Positions 6,463 to 13,837 of a DNA stretch of 37,411 nucleotides are shown piece after piece. The stretch is taken from the NCBI GenBank assembly GCA_002688775.1, contig NZDH01000006.1, positions 42,141-79,551 of the forward strand. Direction: 5' to 3'. The first letter of the stretch is position 1. Each line of letters opens with the position of its first letter. The position numbers were made by a program, and so were the translations under genes. The notes beneath the pieces are model-generated. The model saw only the letters and a program-made list of their open reading frames with translations, was not told where the DNA came from and searched no databases. This stretch comes from Candidatus Woesearchaeota archaeon (lineage in GTDB: Archaea; Nanobdellota; Nanobdellia; Woesearchaeales; GW2011-AR4).

Positions 6463-7989
6463 ATGTTCAAATTGAAAATAAGATTTATGATAGTTTTTGT
6501 ATTTATTATTTCTTTACTTTTAGTAGGAACTGCATTTGCACAAGGTACAAGCATTGAGACAGCTGAATTAATCGTTCCTGGAGAATATTCAGGATCTGGT
6601 CTTCAGGATGGAGATCCTCCACAATTCTATAAAATCAATGTTAAACCAGGGCAGACATTGATGACCGAAGTTGAATTCTTTAAATCGAAGGGTTCTCCAG
6701 ATGAATTTCTTATAGAAGGTATTCTAAGTATTTACAATGAGGATAAAGTTGAAATAATAAAATCATTTGGTGATCAAGTAGAAAAAGAATCATTTTCACC
6801 AAATTCAGAAAATATTTTTTTTATAAAATTAAACGGTTTGCGTGATTGGGAATTTGTCCATGCGTATTCATTAAAGGTTTCTTTTGTGGATACATATGAT
6901 GCAGGTTTGCAGACAGATGCTGGGGATAGTTTTGGAAATGCGTTGGACATTAATCCTGGCGTTTATCCGTCCAATTGGCTCTCACTATCTAAAGTAGCTG
7001 GAAGTGACCAAAAAGATATTTTTAAGATTTCGATTAAAAAGAATGAAAAGATCTCTGTAAAGGTTACACCTAATAGTGAGTCGTCCATAAGCTTGAAGAT
7101 TTATGATGATAGCAGGCAATTAGCTACCTCAGAATTGACCCAAAACCTAGGAGCCATAACAAAAACATCTTATTTATCATTCAAGGATCAGGAGGCATAT
7201 ATAGAAGTATTATCAGAATCTTCATTTTTTGAAAAATTAAGTTTTGAGGATATAGGGAAAAAATATGCATTAGAGGTAATTGTGGAGTCTGTACCTGAAG
7301 AAGATGTAAAGATTTTATCATCCAGATATGGGAATGAGAATGGTATTAAGTGGGATTTTAGTCAAGCGGAATTAGATAGTCTGAAGCAAGAGGCAGAACT
7401 TCTGGAAAATTATAACCCATTTGGATTAAACTCTAATGATAATCCAGAGGAATTACAAAATGCATTGGAAGATCTAGAAGATGATCCAGACAACGTACAG
7501 AAACAGTTGAAGGTGGCAGAAGCTTTGGCAAATCTAGGTCAAGACGCATCGGATAATGACATTAGAGGGTTAGGAAATTTAGAAACGGCAGCAGCTACCG
7601 GATTTTTTGCAATTGGTGGCATTATAATATTAATTTATGCTGTGATTATAATAGGCAGCTTAATACTTTTTATTGTTGCTGCAATAAGCATTTTTACATC
7701 AAAAAATGAGCAGAGTTGGAAAATTCTTTGGATTGTAGTGGTGTTTTTCGGAGGCTTTGTAGGCGCCATTATTTACTTTATTATAGGTAAAAAGTCAAGG
7801 ATAACATCAGAAACGGATCGAGGAATTAGCAATCAACCTCAGGAAGAAAGCCCATCTAATGATCCGAGAATACAACAATTGAAAACTTATGTCAATCAGG
7901 CAATAAAATCAGGTAAATCAAAGGAAATTATAAGGGCTGAACTTTTAAAATCTGGGTGGCCGGAAAATCTTGTAAACCAGGTTTTATGA
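6463..7989 (+). CDS. Exported membrane-anchored protein with PPC-like domains
   Basis: 508 residues. A signal peptide (cleavage likely after GTAFA, about residue 26) precedes two beta-rich domains resembling pre-peptidase C-terminal (PPC) folds: about 28-145 (ETAELIVPGEYSGSG, FYKINVKPGQTLMTEV) and about 155-290 (GNALDINPGVYPSNWLS, DIFKISIKKNEKISVKV). An acidic helical linker follows, then two membrane helices (about 380-415 and 425-450, GFVGAIIYFIIGKKSR, similar to phospholipase-D N-terminal membrane segments). A cytosolic tail ends in LLKSGWPENLVNQVL. The same tail module opens the next gene, suggesting a functional link. The PPC call is moderate. Confidence 0.75.
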   Translation: MFKLKIRFMIVFVFIISLLLVGTAFAQGTSIETAELIVPGEYSGSGLQDGDPPQFYKINVKPGQTLMTEVEFFKSKGSPDEFLIEGILSIYNEDKVEIIKSFGDQVEKESFSPNSENIFFIKLNGLRDWEFVHAYSLKVSFVDTYDAGLQTDAGDSFGNALDINPGVYPSNWLSLSKVAGSDQKDIFKISIKKNEKISVKVTPNSESSISLKIYDDSRQLATSELTQNLGAITKTSYLSFKDQEAYIEVLSESSFFEKLSFEDIGKKYALEVIVESVPEEDVKILSSRYGNENGIKWDFSQAELDSLKQEAELLENYNPFGLNSNDNPEELQNALEDLEDDPDNVQKQLKVAEALANLGQDASDNDIRGLGNLETAAATGFFAIGGIIILIYAVIIIGSLILFIVAAISIFTSKNEQSWKILWIVVVFFGGFVGAIIYFIIGKKSRITSETDRGISNQPQEESPSNDPRIQQLKTYVNQAIKSGKSKEIIRAELLKSGWPENLVNQVL

Positions 7990-7999
7990 GGTGATTTTA

Positions 8000-8554
8000 A
8001 TGGCAAAACAGGCATTAACAGATTACATAAACAAGTATAAGGACCGATACCCAATTGATTCATTGAAGCAGCAACTTATTAAACAGGGTTTTCCAGAAAG
8101 CGAAGTAGAGCAAGCCATTCAAGCAGTAGATTCAGCTCCAAAATTTAATCCAAGTCCACCACAATATTCTCAAACACAATCATCTGGCAGCCTTGATCCA
8201 GACACTGGAAAGATACTTGCAGCTCTGAGTTATCCAATCTGGATTATTGCAATAGTTACAATTGTAATGGCTAAAAATGACCGCTTTGCCCGTTACCATG
8301 GCTTCCAAGCATTGTTTTGGGGCATAGGATTTTTCATCTTGGGATTTATTCTCAACTTGATAATTAGTTTTATATTTAACGCCTCTGGAATATTTGGGGT
8401 ATTTTTTGGTATTTTCGGAGGAGGAATCTTTACATTGATATGGTTGGTATGGATAGTGTTTTCAATACTATTTGCCATGAAAGCCTATAAAGGCCAGATG
8501 TTTTCAATACCCTTAGTCACAAATATAATGAAATCTATTGTTAAAGATTTGTAA
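8000..8554 (+). CDS. DUF4870-type membrane protein with N-terminal helical module
   Basis: 184 residues from ATG8000; GAGGTGA lies about 7 nt upstream, so the in-frame GTG7991 is part of the leader. The N-terminal module (LTDYINKYKD to LIKQGFPESEVEQAI, about 5-42) copies the C-terminal module of the preceding protein. A Pro/Ser/Gln linker follows. The membrane domain (about 70-180; KILAALSYPIWIIAIV, ARYHGFQALFWGIG) fits the DUF4870/Tic20-like family, of unclear function. It starts 11 nt after the upstream gene and is probably co-transcribed. Confidence 0.8.
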   Translation: MAKQALTDYINKYKDRYPIDSLKQQLIKQGFPESEVEQAIQAVDSAPKFNPSPPQYSQTQSSGSLDPDTGKILAALSYPIWIIAIVTIVMAKNDRFARYHGFQALFWGIGFFILGFILNLIISFIFNASGIFGVFFGIFGGGIFTLIWLVWIVFSILFAMKAYKGQMFSIPLVTNIMKSIVKDL

Positions 8555-8700
8555 TTTAGTTTTAGAAATATACTATGCTATCATTATAATAACAAAGATT
8601 CGTACTTTTCTAAAATTAGTCAAAATATGTATAAAGCTTGCATCAAAATTTATCATAGTGTTACCAGAATATTTAGAAATAAACAATACGGCTGCCGGGA

Positions 8701-8730
8701 CTTTCATGTGCAGCGGCTCGCTTTTCACAA
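8701..8730 (-). other. tRNA-Gly T-loop intron (59/60, 30 nt)
   Basis: A textbook bulge-helix-bulge. In the sense strand the outer helix CCGGG/CCCGG is the T stem, central helix TTCG pairs with TGAA (one G-U), the two 3-nt bulges are ATT and AGT, and inner helix TGTG pairs with CACA. Cutting between bulge nucleotides 2 and 3 yields T loop TTCGATT. Confidence 0.88.
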
Positions 8731-8751
8731 ATCGAACCCGGACCAAGAGCT

Positions 8752-8764
8752 CTCTCCTTTGCAA
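8752..8764 (-). other. tRNA-Gly anticodon-loop intron (37/38, 13 nt)
   Basis: Central helix TTCC (tRNA positions 32-35) pairs with GGAG near the intron end, one G-U. The bulges are CAT and AGA, and a 6-nt TGCAAA loop replaces the inner helix (relaxed bulge-helix-loop). Cutting gives anticodon loop TTCCCAA. It is very short. Confidence 0.85.
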
Positions 8765-8822
8765 TGGGAAGCTCCGATCATACCACTAGACCACAGCCGT
8801 ATAGAAAGAAGATTTAAACCAT

Positions 8823-8836
8823 AATATTTAAATATT
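8823..8836 (+). promoter_or_regulatory. Palindromic TATA element shared by tRNA-Gly and zinc-ribbon gene
   Basis: AATATTTAAATATT is a perfect 14-nt palindrome. Its centre (8829/8830) is 29 nt from the tRNA-Gly 5' end (8800, minus) and 30 nt from ATG8859 (plus). One TATA site could therefore serve both directions. A second AT-rich TTTAAA (8813-8818) is too close to the tRNA. Confidence 0.45.
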
Positions 8837-8858
8837 TTAGTTAATAAGATAATAAAAT

Positions 8859-9158
8859 ATGGAAGAAATAATGGTTTTATGCAGAAAGTGCAACAACAAG
8901 ACTTCTGTTTCATCCCTGAAGCTGGATTTTGATGAAAAGATGATGATTTGCCCAGAGTGCATCAAAAACAAGAATGCACATAATCAGATCCAGGAAGAAA
9001 TCTCACCAAAAGAAGAAATAAAGGAAGATGTTGAAGAAGAGAAAATATTAAAAGTCGGTCATAAGTGCAATTCCTGCGATTATGAGTTTAAAATAGGAAT
9101 TGATACAGATTTACCTAAGAAATGCCCTTACTGCAATGCTAGAATCTTAAGCTTCTAA
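8859..9158 (+). CDS. Small protein with two zinc-binding CxxC pairs at each end
   Basis: 99 residues. CRKC and CPEC near the N-terminus (about 8-11 and 32-35) and CNSC and CPYC near the C-terminus (about 72-75 and 90-93) would make two zinc ribbons, joined by an acidic coiled linker (KEEIKEDVEEEK). Such proteins often bind nucleic acids or other proteins; no specific function is assigned. It is leaderless-type, with a TATA palindrome about 25 nt upstream. The stop overlaps the convergent PRC-barrel gene by 4 nt. Confidence 0.75.
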   Translation: MEEIMVLCRKCNNKTSVSSLKLDFDEKMMICPECIKNKNAHNQIQEEISPKEEIKEDVEEEKILKVGHKCNSCDYEFKIGIDTDLPKKCPYCNARILSF

Positions 9159-9436
9159 GCTGCTTTTTGTTCTGCTTCTCCTTCGCTGTAAGAAGGCACT
9201 GCAGCTTTGCTGATTATCATTATGTCGCCGATTGACTTTACAAGCTGGTGCGGCACGATAACTCCTTTTGCAGAACCTAAAACTTTGTTCAAGAAAGAAT
9301 TTTTTGTTGCTCTGACTCGCCATCCAAAAACCTTATTCTGAGTTAAAATTGATTCTTCAACATCACCGAAGTATTCACCATTATCTGTGAATACTCTCAT
9401 GTCAAATGTTTCGCTTATTTTCTTCATTTTCAGCAT
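9155..9436 (-). CDS. PRC-barrel domain protein
   Basis: 93 residues. The fold pattern SETFDMRVFTDNGEYFGDVEE, then KGVIVPHQLVKSIGDIMIISK, is that of PRC-barrel proteins, small beta barrels found in archaea and in RimM-like RNA-processing factors. Start ATG9436 is chosen because GGTGAG lies 5 nt upstream; ATG9427 is possible. The Ala/Glu-rich C-terminal tail is short. A second PRC-barrel gene lies at 30414-30677. Confidence 0.8.
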   Translation of the reverse strand: MLKMKKISETFDMRVFTDNGEYFGDVEESILTQNKVFGWRVRATKNSFLNKVLGSAKGVIVPHQLVKSIGDIMIISKAAVPSYSEGEAEQKAA

Positions 9437-9538
9437 ATAAACTCACCTTTTTAGCATTAAGATTGGTAATTTTATCTACTGGCTAGTATTTAAATCTTTT
9501 GGAAAATATTATTAAAAACCTCGAGATTATTTTAACTC

Positions 9539-10240
9539 ATGAAGTACAAAAATTTGGTATTTTTGGGCACATCTCATATAGCTCAGCAAAGCCTCAAGGA
9601 AGTTAAAAGTTTGATTGAAGAGGAAAAACCCAGTATAGTGGCTTTAGAGCTTGATAAAAGGAGATTACCGGCCTTAATGAGCAAAGATAGAAGAAAGATC
9701 GAACTCAGAAGTATAAGGTATATTGGCTTGAAGGGTTTTATCTTTTCTTTGATTGGGGCTTGGGCAGAAAGAAAATTAGGCAAGATAGTTGGGGTTGCTC
9801 CTGGATCTGAGATGAAACAAGCAATTAAGATCGCTAAGAAGAAAAATATCAATATAACCCTTATAGATCAAGATATAGAGATTACCCTAAAAAGACTTTC
9901 AAAATCAATAACTTGGAAGGAAAAAGGAAATTTCGTTGCTGATGTGATTAAAGCATTATTTACAAGAAAGAAAGAGATTGATTTCGATTTGAGGACTGTT
10001 CCTGATAAAAAGATAATAAAGAAATTAACAGATAAATTAAAAGATCGTTACCCTAATATTTACAAAGTGTTGGTTGAAGAAAGAAATACTGTTATCGCAA
10101 GTAATATCAGAAAATTGATGGATTCCAACCCTGATAAAAAGATTCTTGTTATTTTAGGAGCAGGTCATATAGATGATGTTTTAAAATTAGTAAAATCCGC
10201 AAAAAGTCCTAGAATAAGTTTTAGTTTTTCTGTTGGGTAA
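9539..10240 (+). CDS. TraB/PrgY-like (GumN-related) protein
   Basis: 233 residues. The N-terminal signature VFLGTSHIAQQSLKEVKSLI followed by PSIVALELDKRR, and the later ILVILGAGHIDDVLKLV, is the TraB family pattern, with the paired histidines (GTSH, GAGH) and ExD typical of the group. TraB proteins may be metal-dependent peptidase-like enzymes; in enterococci the PrgY member blocks pheromone signalling. Archaeal members usually also have C-terminal membrane helices, absent here, so this is a short soluble form. The cellular role is unknown. Confidence 0.8.
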   Translation: MKYKNLVFLGTSHIAQQSLKEVKSLIEEEKPSIVALELDKRRLPALMSKDRRKIELRSIRYIGLKGFIFSLIGAWAERKLGKIVGVAPGSEMKQAIKIAKKKNINITLIDQDIEITLKRLSKSITWKEKGNFVADVIKALFTRKKEIDFDLRTVPDKKIIKKLTDKLKDRYPNIYKVLVEERNTVIASNIRKLMDSNPDKKILVILGAGHIDDVLKLVKSAKSPRISFSFSVG

Positions 10241-10280
10241 AACCAATAACCTTAAATATCATATTTCTAAATTATATAAT

Positions 10281-11039
10281 ATGGGAGAATTAGTTGATTT
10301 GACTGACAAGATAAAGAAATATTACAAATTTTCAATCCATGAAGTAAGGGGATTTGTAATTGCTATCTTAATAATTGCATTTATAATATCATTTAGAGAG
10401 TGGGGTGGGGCAAGCTTTGATTTATCAACAGGCTTGTTTAATTTATTCAACGCTGTTTTGATTGTTGCATTGTCTATTCTTATTCACGATGCAGGCCAGC
10501 GAATATGGGGTCTTGCCATAGGCTTTAGGATTGAATATAAAATGTGGACTTTTGGATTGATTGGTGCTCTGATCCTGGCATTTCTAAGCAATGGGAGGTT
10601 GTGGCTTATTGTGCCAGGCGGCTTTTTACTACACCACATGGCAGGCCATCGATTGGGCTATTTCAGATATGGCTTGAATATAATGGGACAAGCTATGGTT
10701 GCCTTAGCAGGACCTTTGTTCACTTTTATGCTGATAATCCTGCTAAAAGTATTGAATGAATTCACCCCCAGTTTATTGTTGGAAAAGGCAATACTCTTCA
10801 ATGTCATTTATCTGATAACAAGCATGCTGCCCATCCCACCTTTGGATGGAAGCAAGATATACTATGGAAGCAGAATGGCTTATGCTTTTGTATTGCCGGC
10901 TCTAGTTGCTGCTACAATCCTTATGATTGTTGATATACCAATATTTTTCTCATTGGTATTGTCGCTTTTGATTGGTGTTGTGCTGTGGCTTATATATTAC
11001 GTAAGTTTTGAAAATAAAGTCTGGACAGGTCCGAAGTGA
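10281..11039 (+). CDS. Site-2-protease-like (M50) membrane protein with degenerate zinc motif
   Basis: 252 residues from ATG10281, chosen because TTAAATAT (about 10252-10259) lies about 25 nt upstream; the GTG at 10233 would overlap the preceding gene. It has six or more membrane helices. The M50 arrangement is visible: ILIHDAGQR where HExxH should be, a central QAMVALAGPLFTF helix, and LPIPPLDGSKI where the NPDG motif should be. In HDAGQ the catalytic Glu is Asp and the second zinc-binding His is Gln, so normal protease activity is doubtful. It may be a pseudoprotease. The last 4 nt overlap the leader of the next gene. Confidence 0.75.
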   Translation: MGELVDLTDKIKKYYKFSIHEVRGFVIAILIIAFIISFREWGGASFDLSTGLFNLFNAVLIVALSILIHDAGQRIWGLAIGFRIEYKMWTFGLIGALILAFLSNGRLWLIVPGGFLLHHMAGHRLGYFRYGLNIMGQAMVALAGPLFTFMLIILLKVLNEFTPSLLLEKAILFNVIYLITSMLPIPPLDGSKIYYGSRMAYAFVLPALVAATILMIVDIPIFFSLVLSLLIGVVLWLIYYVSFENKVWTGPK

Positions 11040-11044
11040 GTTTT

Positions 11045-11368
11045 ATGTTTCAATTTTACAAAAATTATATGGAATTTTTCTTTCTGATACTTACAATAAT
11101 CGGTTTGTTATTTGCATTATTAGCGCCAAGTGCTGTTATAAGCTACATAATAATATTCATATCAGGACTGTTTGCAGGCAGGGTTATTTATGAGAGAAAA
11201 TCCAAGATAGTCTTCCCTTACTTAGTTATTATTGCAGGATTTTTGATTGGCTACTTAATTGGCGCAAGATATGGAAATCATATTTTTGTTTTTGTTTTAT
11301 TTTTAGTTGGTGCTGTATTGAGCTATAAATTGTATGATAAAAAAATCTTGAGAGATACTAGGTATTAA
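11045..11368 (+). CDS. Small multi-pass membrane protein
   Basis: 107 residues from ATG11045, preceded by GTGAG 4 nt upstream; the in-frame GTG11036 belongs to that site and overlaps the previous stop. Four hydrophobic segments (about 9-26, 30-45, 55-72, 78-94) make a compact four-helix membrane protein ending in a basic tail. No family recognised. The tight spacing suggests co-transcription with the M50-like gene. Confidence 0.65.
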   Translation: MFQFYKNYMEFFFLILTIIGLLFALLAPSAVISYIIIFISGLFAGRVIYERKSKIVFPYLVIIAGFLIGYLIGARYGNHIFVFVLFLVGAVLSYKLYDKKILRDTRY

Positions 11369-11369
11369 A

Positions 11370-11562
11370 ATGAGGTTTGTTTTTTGGGTTTTTTTTAATT
11401 TTGATAATTGCATCGTGCACTCAGGAAATTGAGATAAGGGATTCTGAAAGTGCAAATGTAGATATTGATGATGCTTATATTAGAACAACAAGAATAGAGA
11501 TTGAAGAACAACCCGAAAACGGACAAATCATAAATAATTCTACTGTGACTGTAGAAAAATAG
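11370..11562 (+). CDS. Small lipoprotein with apparent frameshift in a T tract
   Basis: ATG11370 lies directly after the upstream stop but its frame is lost in the run of eight T (11392-11399). Removing one T would give MRFVFWVFLILIIASC, a normal lipoprotein signal with basic residue and lipobox, continuing into the open frame that ends at 11562. Without a frameshift the frame can start only at TTG11377, which lacks a basic N-terminus. The mature part is about 45 residues, acidic and Asn/Glu-rich. Possible causes are a sequencing error, phase variation or real decay. Confidence 0.5.
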
Positions 11563-11623
11563 GGTTTTTTCTTATTCATATATTGTCAATAAATTTTATA
11601 AAGCCAGAAAATACCCCATTCCT

Positions 11624-13837
11624 ATGATAAAAAACTTTGAGCCCAGGCTATATCAGCAAACTATTCTGGCCACAGCTGCTGAAAAGAACACGTTAGTTGT
11701 GCTGCCGACGGGGATGGGCAAGACAAATGTTTTCTTGATGCTGGTTGCTCAAAGGCTTAAGCAGTACCCAAACTCCAAAATTCTTTTCATTGGGCCAACA
11801 AGGCCATTGATTGAGCAGTACTTGAATGTATTTAGGGAGCATTTTGACATTGATAATGGAGATATGGCTATTTTTACCGGCATGGTGAGACCTGACAAAA
11901 GAAAGGAACTATGGAAAAAATCAAAAATAATTTTTTCGACTCCGCAAGGGCTTGAGAATGACATAATAAGCAGAAGAATAAATTTGGAAGATGTTTGCTT
12001 GCTTGGTGTTGATGAAGCACATAGGGCTGTTGGAGATTATGCTTATGTTTTTGTTGCAAAGCAGTTCATGAAACTCTCAAAGTTTCCAAGGATAATTGCA
12101 TTGACAGCATCTCCTGGAAGCGACATGAACAAAATACAGGAAGTATGTAGAAATCTTTTCATTGAGGATATTGAGGTAAGGACTGATGAGGATCCGGATG
12201 TCAAGCCCTACATACAGGAAATGCAGATAGACTGGGTTAAAGTGGACCTTCCAAGGGTTTTCACAGATATACAGAAATTCCTGCTTTTGTTTTTAAGACA
12301 GAGATTTGAAAAATTAAAAAAATGGGGGATACTGAGAAGAGCTGACTTGAGATATGTGACAAAATCGGATTTGCTTCAATTACAAGGAGAGTTAAGAAGC
12401 AGAATTTCACAGGGTGAAAAGGATTTTACAGTATGGAACGGCATTTCCATGCTTGCTGAAGTCATGAAAATCTATCATGCGCTTGAATTGCTTGAAACGC
12501 AAGGGATTGCATCTCTTCACAAATATTTTGAAAAATTAATTACTGAATCAAGGACGTCAAAAACCAAGGCTATCAAATCTATAATGAATGACTCAAATTT
12601 CAAGACTGCAATGATAAAGGCAAGGATTTTGCACGAGGAAAAAGTGGAGCATCCGAAATTGATAGAACTGCAAGACATTGTGGAAAATGAGATTAACCGC
12701 AATGGCAGCATTAAGATGATCATATTCAACCAATACAGGGACAATGCCCTTGACATAGTTGAAAAATTGAATAATATTCAGAATGTGAGTGCCAGGATTT
12801 TTGTCGGCCAACAGAAAAAGGGAGGTACTGGGTTGAGCCAAAAAGAGCAAAAGCAGATGCTTGATGATTTCAGAAATGGCTTGTTTAATGTGCTTGTTGC
12901 AACTTCTATTGGAGAAGAGGGACTTGACATCCCGAAAGTTGATCTTGTGGTTTTCTTTGAGCCAATTCCGAGCGCAATAAGAAGCATACAAAGAAGAGGA
13001 AGAACTGGAAGGCAGGAAAAAGGAAGGGTAATTATGTTGATGGCCAAAGGGACAAGAGATGAAGGCTATAGGTGGGTTGCACATCACAAAGAAAAAAAGA
13101 TGTATAGGAATTTGGCGAATATAAGAAAAAAACTAAATCTTACTGTTATTGATAAAAAAGAAGTTCCAATCACCAAATACATAGAAGAAAAAACAAAAAT
13201 ATTCGCTGATCACAGGGAAAAAGGAAGTGGGATTATAAGAGAATTGGCCGAAAATGGAATGACTGTGGTCATGGAAAGGCTTGATAATGCTGATTATATT
13301 GTTTCCTCTCGCTGTGGAATTGAGATGAAAACCGTCGAGGATTTTGTTGATTCCATTATTGATGGTAGATTATTGCAACAAGTTAAGAATTTAAAAAACA
13401 ATTTTGAAAGGCCCATTATTGTGATTGAAGGTACTAGAGATATATACTCTGTCAGGAATGTCCATCACAACTCGATATTAGGGATGATGTCAACGATTGC
13501 TGTTTCTTATGGAATTCCTATAATCCAGACAAGGAATTTCAAAGAAACTGCTTCCTTGCTGCAGATCATGGCAAGAAGAGAGCAGAAAGAAACTGGAAAA
13601 GACTTTAGTTTGCATGCAGACAGAAAGCCAATAACATTAAAGGAGCAACAGGAATATTTTGTAAGCTCATTGCCTGGAATAAATTTGACTTTATCAAAAC
13701 CATTATTGAAACATTTCAAGACTGTGAAGAATATTGTAAATGCAGGTGAGAAAGAACTGCAGGAAGTTGAAAAAATAGGACCTTCAAAAGCGAAGAAGAT
13801 AAAGGATGTTGTTGATAAGGAATATAAAGAGGATTAG
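11624..13837 (+). CDS. hef: Hef: helicase fused to XPF/ERCC4 nuclease and HhH domain
   Basis: 737 residues, the full archaeal Hef layout. The SF2 helicase (about 1-490) has PTGMGKT (28-34), DEAH (130-133), TASPGS and QRRGRTGR (456-463). The ERCC4 nuclease (about 525-660) starts ADHREKGSG. A tandem HhH region (about 675-737; VEKIGPSKAKKI) closes it. Hef processes stalled forks and branched DNA and is related to FANCM. In the nuclease core the usual GD...ERKxxxD reads AD...EMKxxxD (E567, M568, K569, D573), so Arg is replaced by Met while the acids and Lys remain. Activity may be altered. The end overlaps convergent htpX by 4 nt. Confidence 0.94.
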   Translation: MIKNFEPRLYQQTILATAAEKNTLVVLPTGMGKTNVFLMLVAQRLKQYPNSKILFIGPTRPLIEQYLNVFREHFDIDNGDMAIFTGMVRPDKRKELWKKSKIIFSTPQGLENDIISRRINLEDVCLLGVDEAHRAVGDYAYVFVAKQFMKLSKFPRIIALTASPGSDMNKIQEVCRNLFIEDIEVRTDEDPDVKPYIQEMQIDWVKVDLPRVFTDIQKFLLLFLRQRFEKLKKWGILRRADLRYVTKSDLLQLQGELRSRISQGEKDFTVWNGISMLAEVMKIYHALELLETQGIASLHKYFEKLITESRTSKTKAIKSIMNDSNFKTAMIKARILHEEKVEHPKLIELQDIVENEINRNGSIKMIIFNQYRDNALDIVEKLNNIQNVSARIFVGQQKKGGTGLSQKEQKQMLDDFRNGLFNVLVATSIGEEGLDIPKVDLVVFFEPIPSAIRSIQRRGRTGRQEKGRVIMLMAKGTRDEGYRWVAHHKEKKMYRNLANIRKKLNLTVIDKKEVPITKYIEEKTKIFADHREKGSGIIRELAENGMTVVMERLDNADYIVSSRCGIEMKTVEDFVDSIIDGRLLQQVKNLKNNFERPIIVIEGTRDIYSVRNVHHNSILGMMSTIAVSYGIPIIQTRNFKETASLLQIMARREQKETGKDFSLHADRKPITLKEQQEYFVSSLPGINLTLSKPLLKHFKTVKNIVNAGEKELQEVEKIGPSKAKKIKDVVDKEYKED

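Larger units (their letters stand above)
8687..8800 (-). tRNA. tRNA-Gly(CCC) with two introns
   Basis: Read on the minus strand: acceptor ACGGCTG (8800-8794) pairs with CAGCCGT (8694-8688), discriminator A at 8687, no encoded CCA. D-arm sequence TGGTCTAGTGGTATGAT is Gly-type. Anticodon stem GGAGC/GCTCT encloses TTCCCA, then a 13-nt intron (8764-8752), then A38, giving loop TTCCCAA with anticodon CCC. T stem CCGGG/CCCGG is split by a 30-nt intron (8730-8701); removal gives loop TTCGATT. The spliced length is 71 nt. Both introns have BHB-type folds. Acceptor pair A1-U72 is unusual for tRNA-Gly. The flanking 8555-8686 is AT-rich with nothing recognisable. Confidence 0.9.

Noticed and set aside
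8538-8824. Short ORFs on both strands around the tRNA-Gly
   Set aside because: They overlap the tRNA gene and have no coding character or start signals.
12593-13087. 164-codon ORF antisense to hef, and other long antisense ORFs
   Set aside because: They are shadows of strongly conserved genes, with biased composition such as poly-Ser or poly-Phe and no start context.
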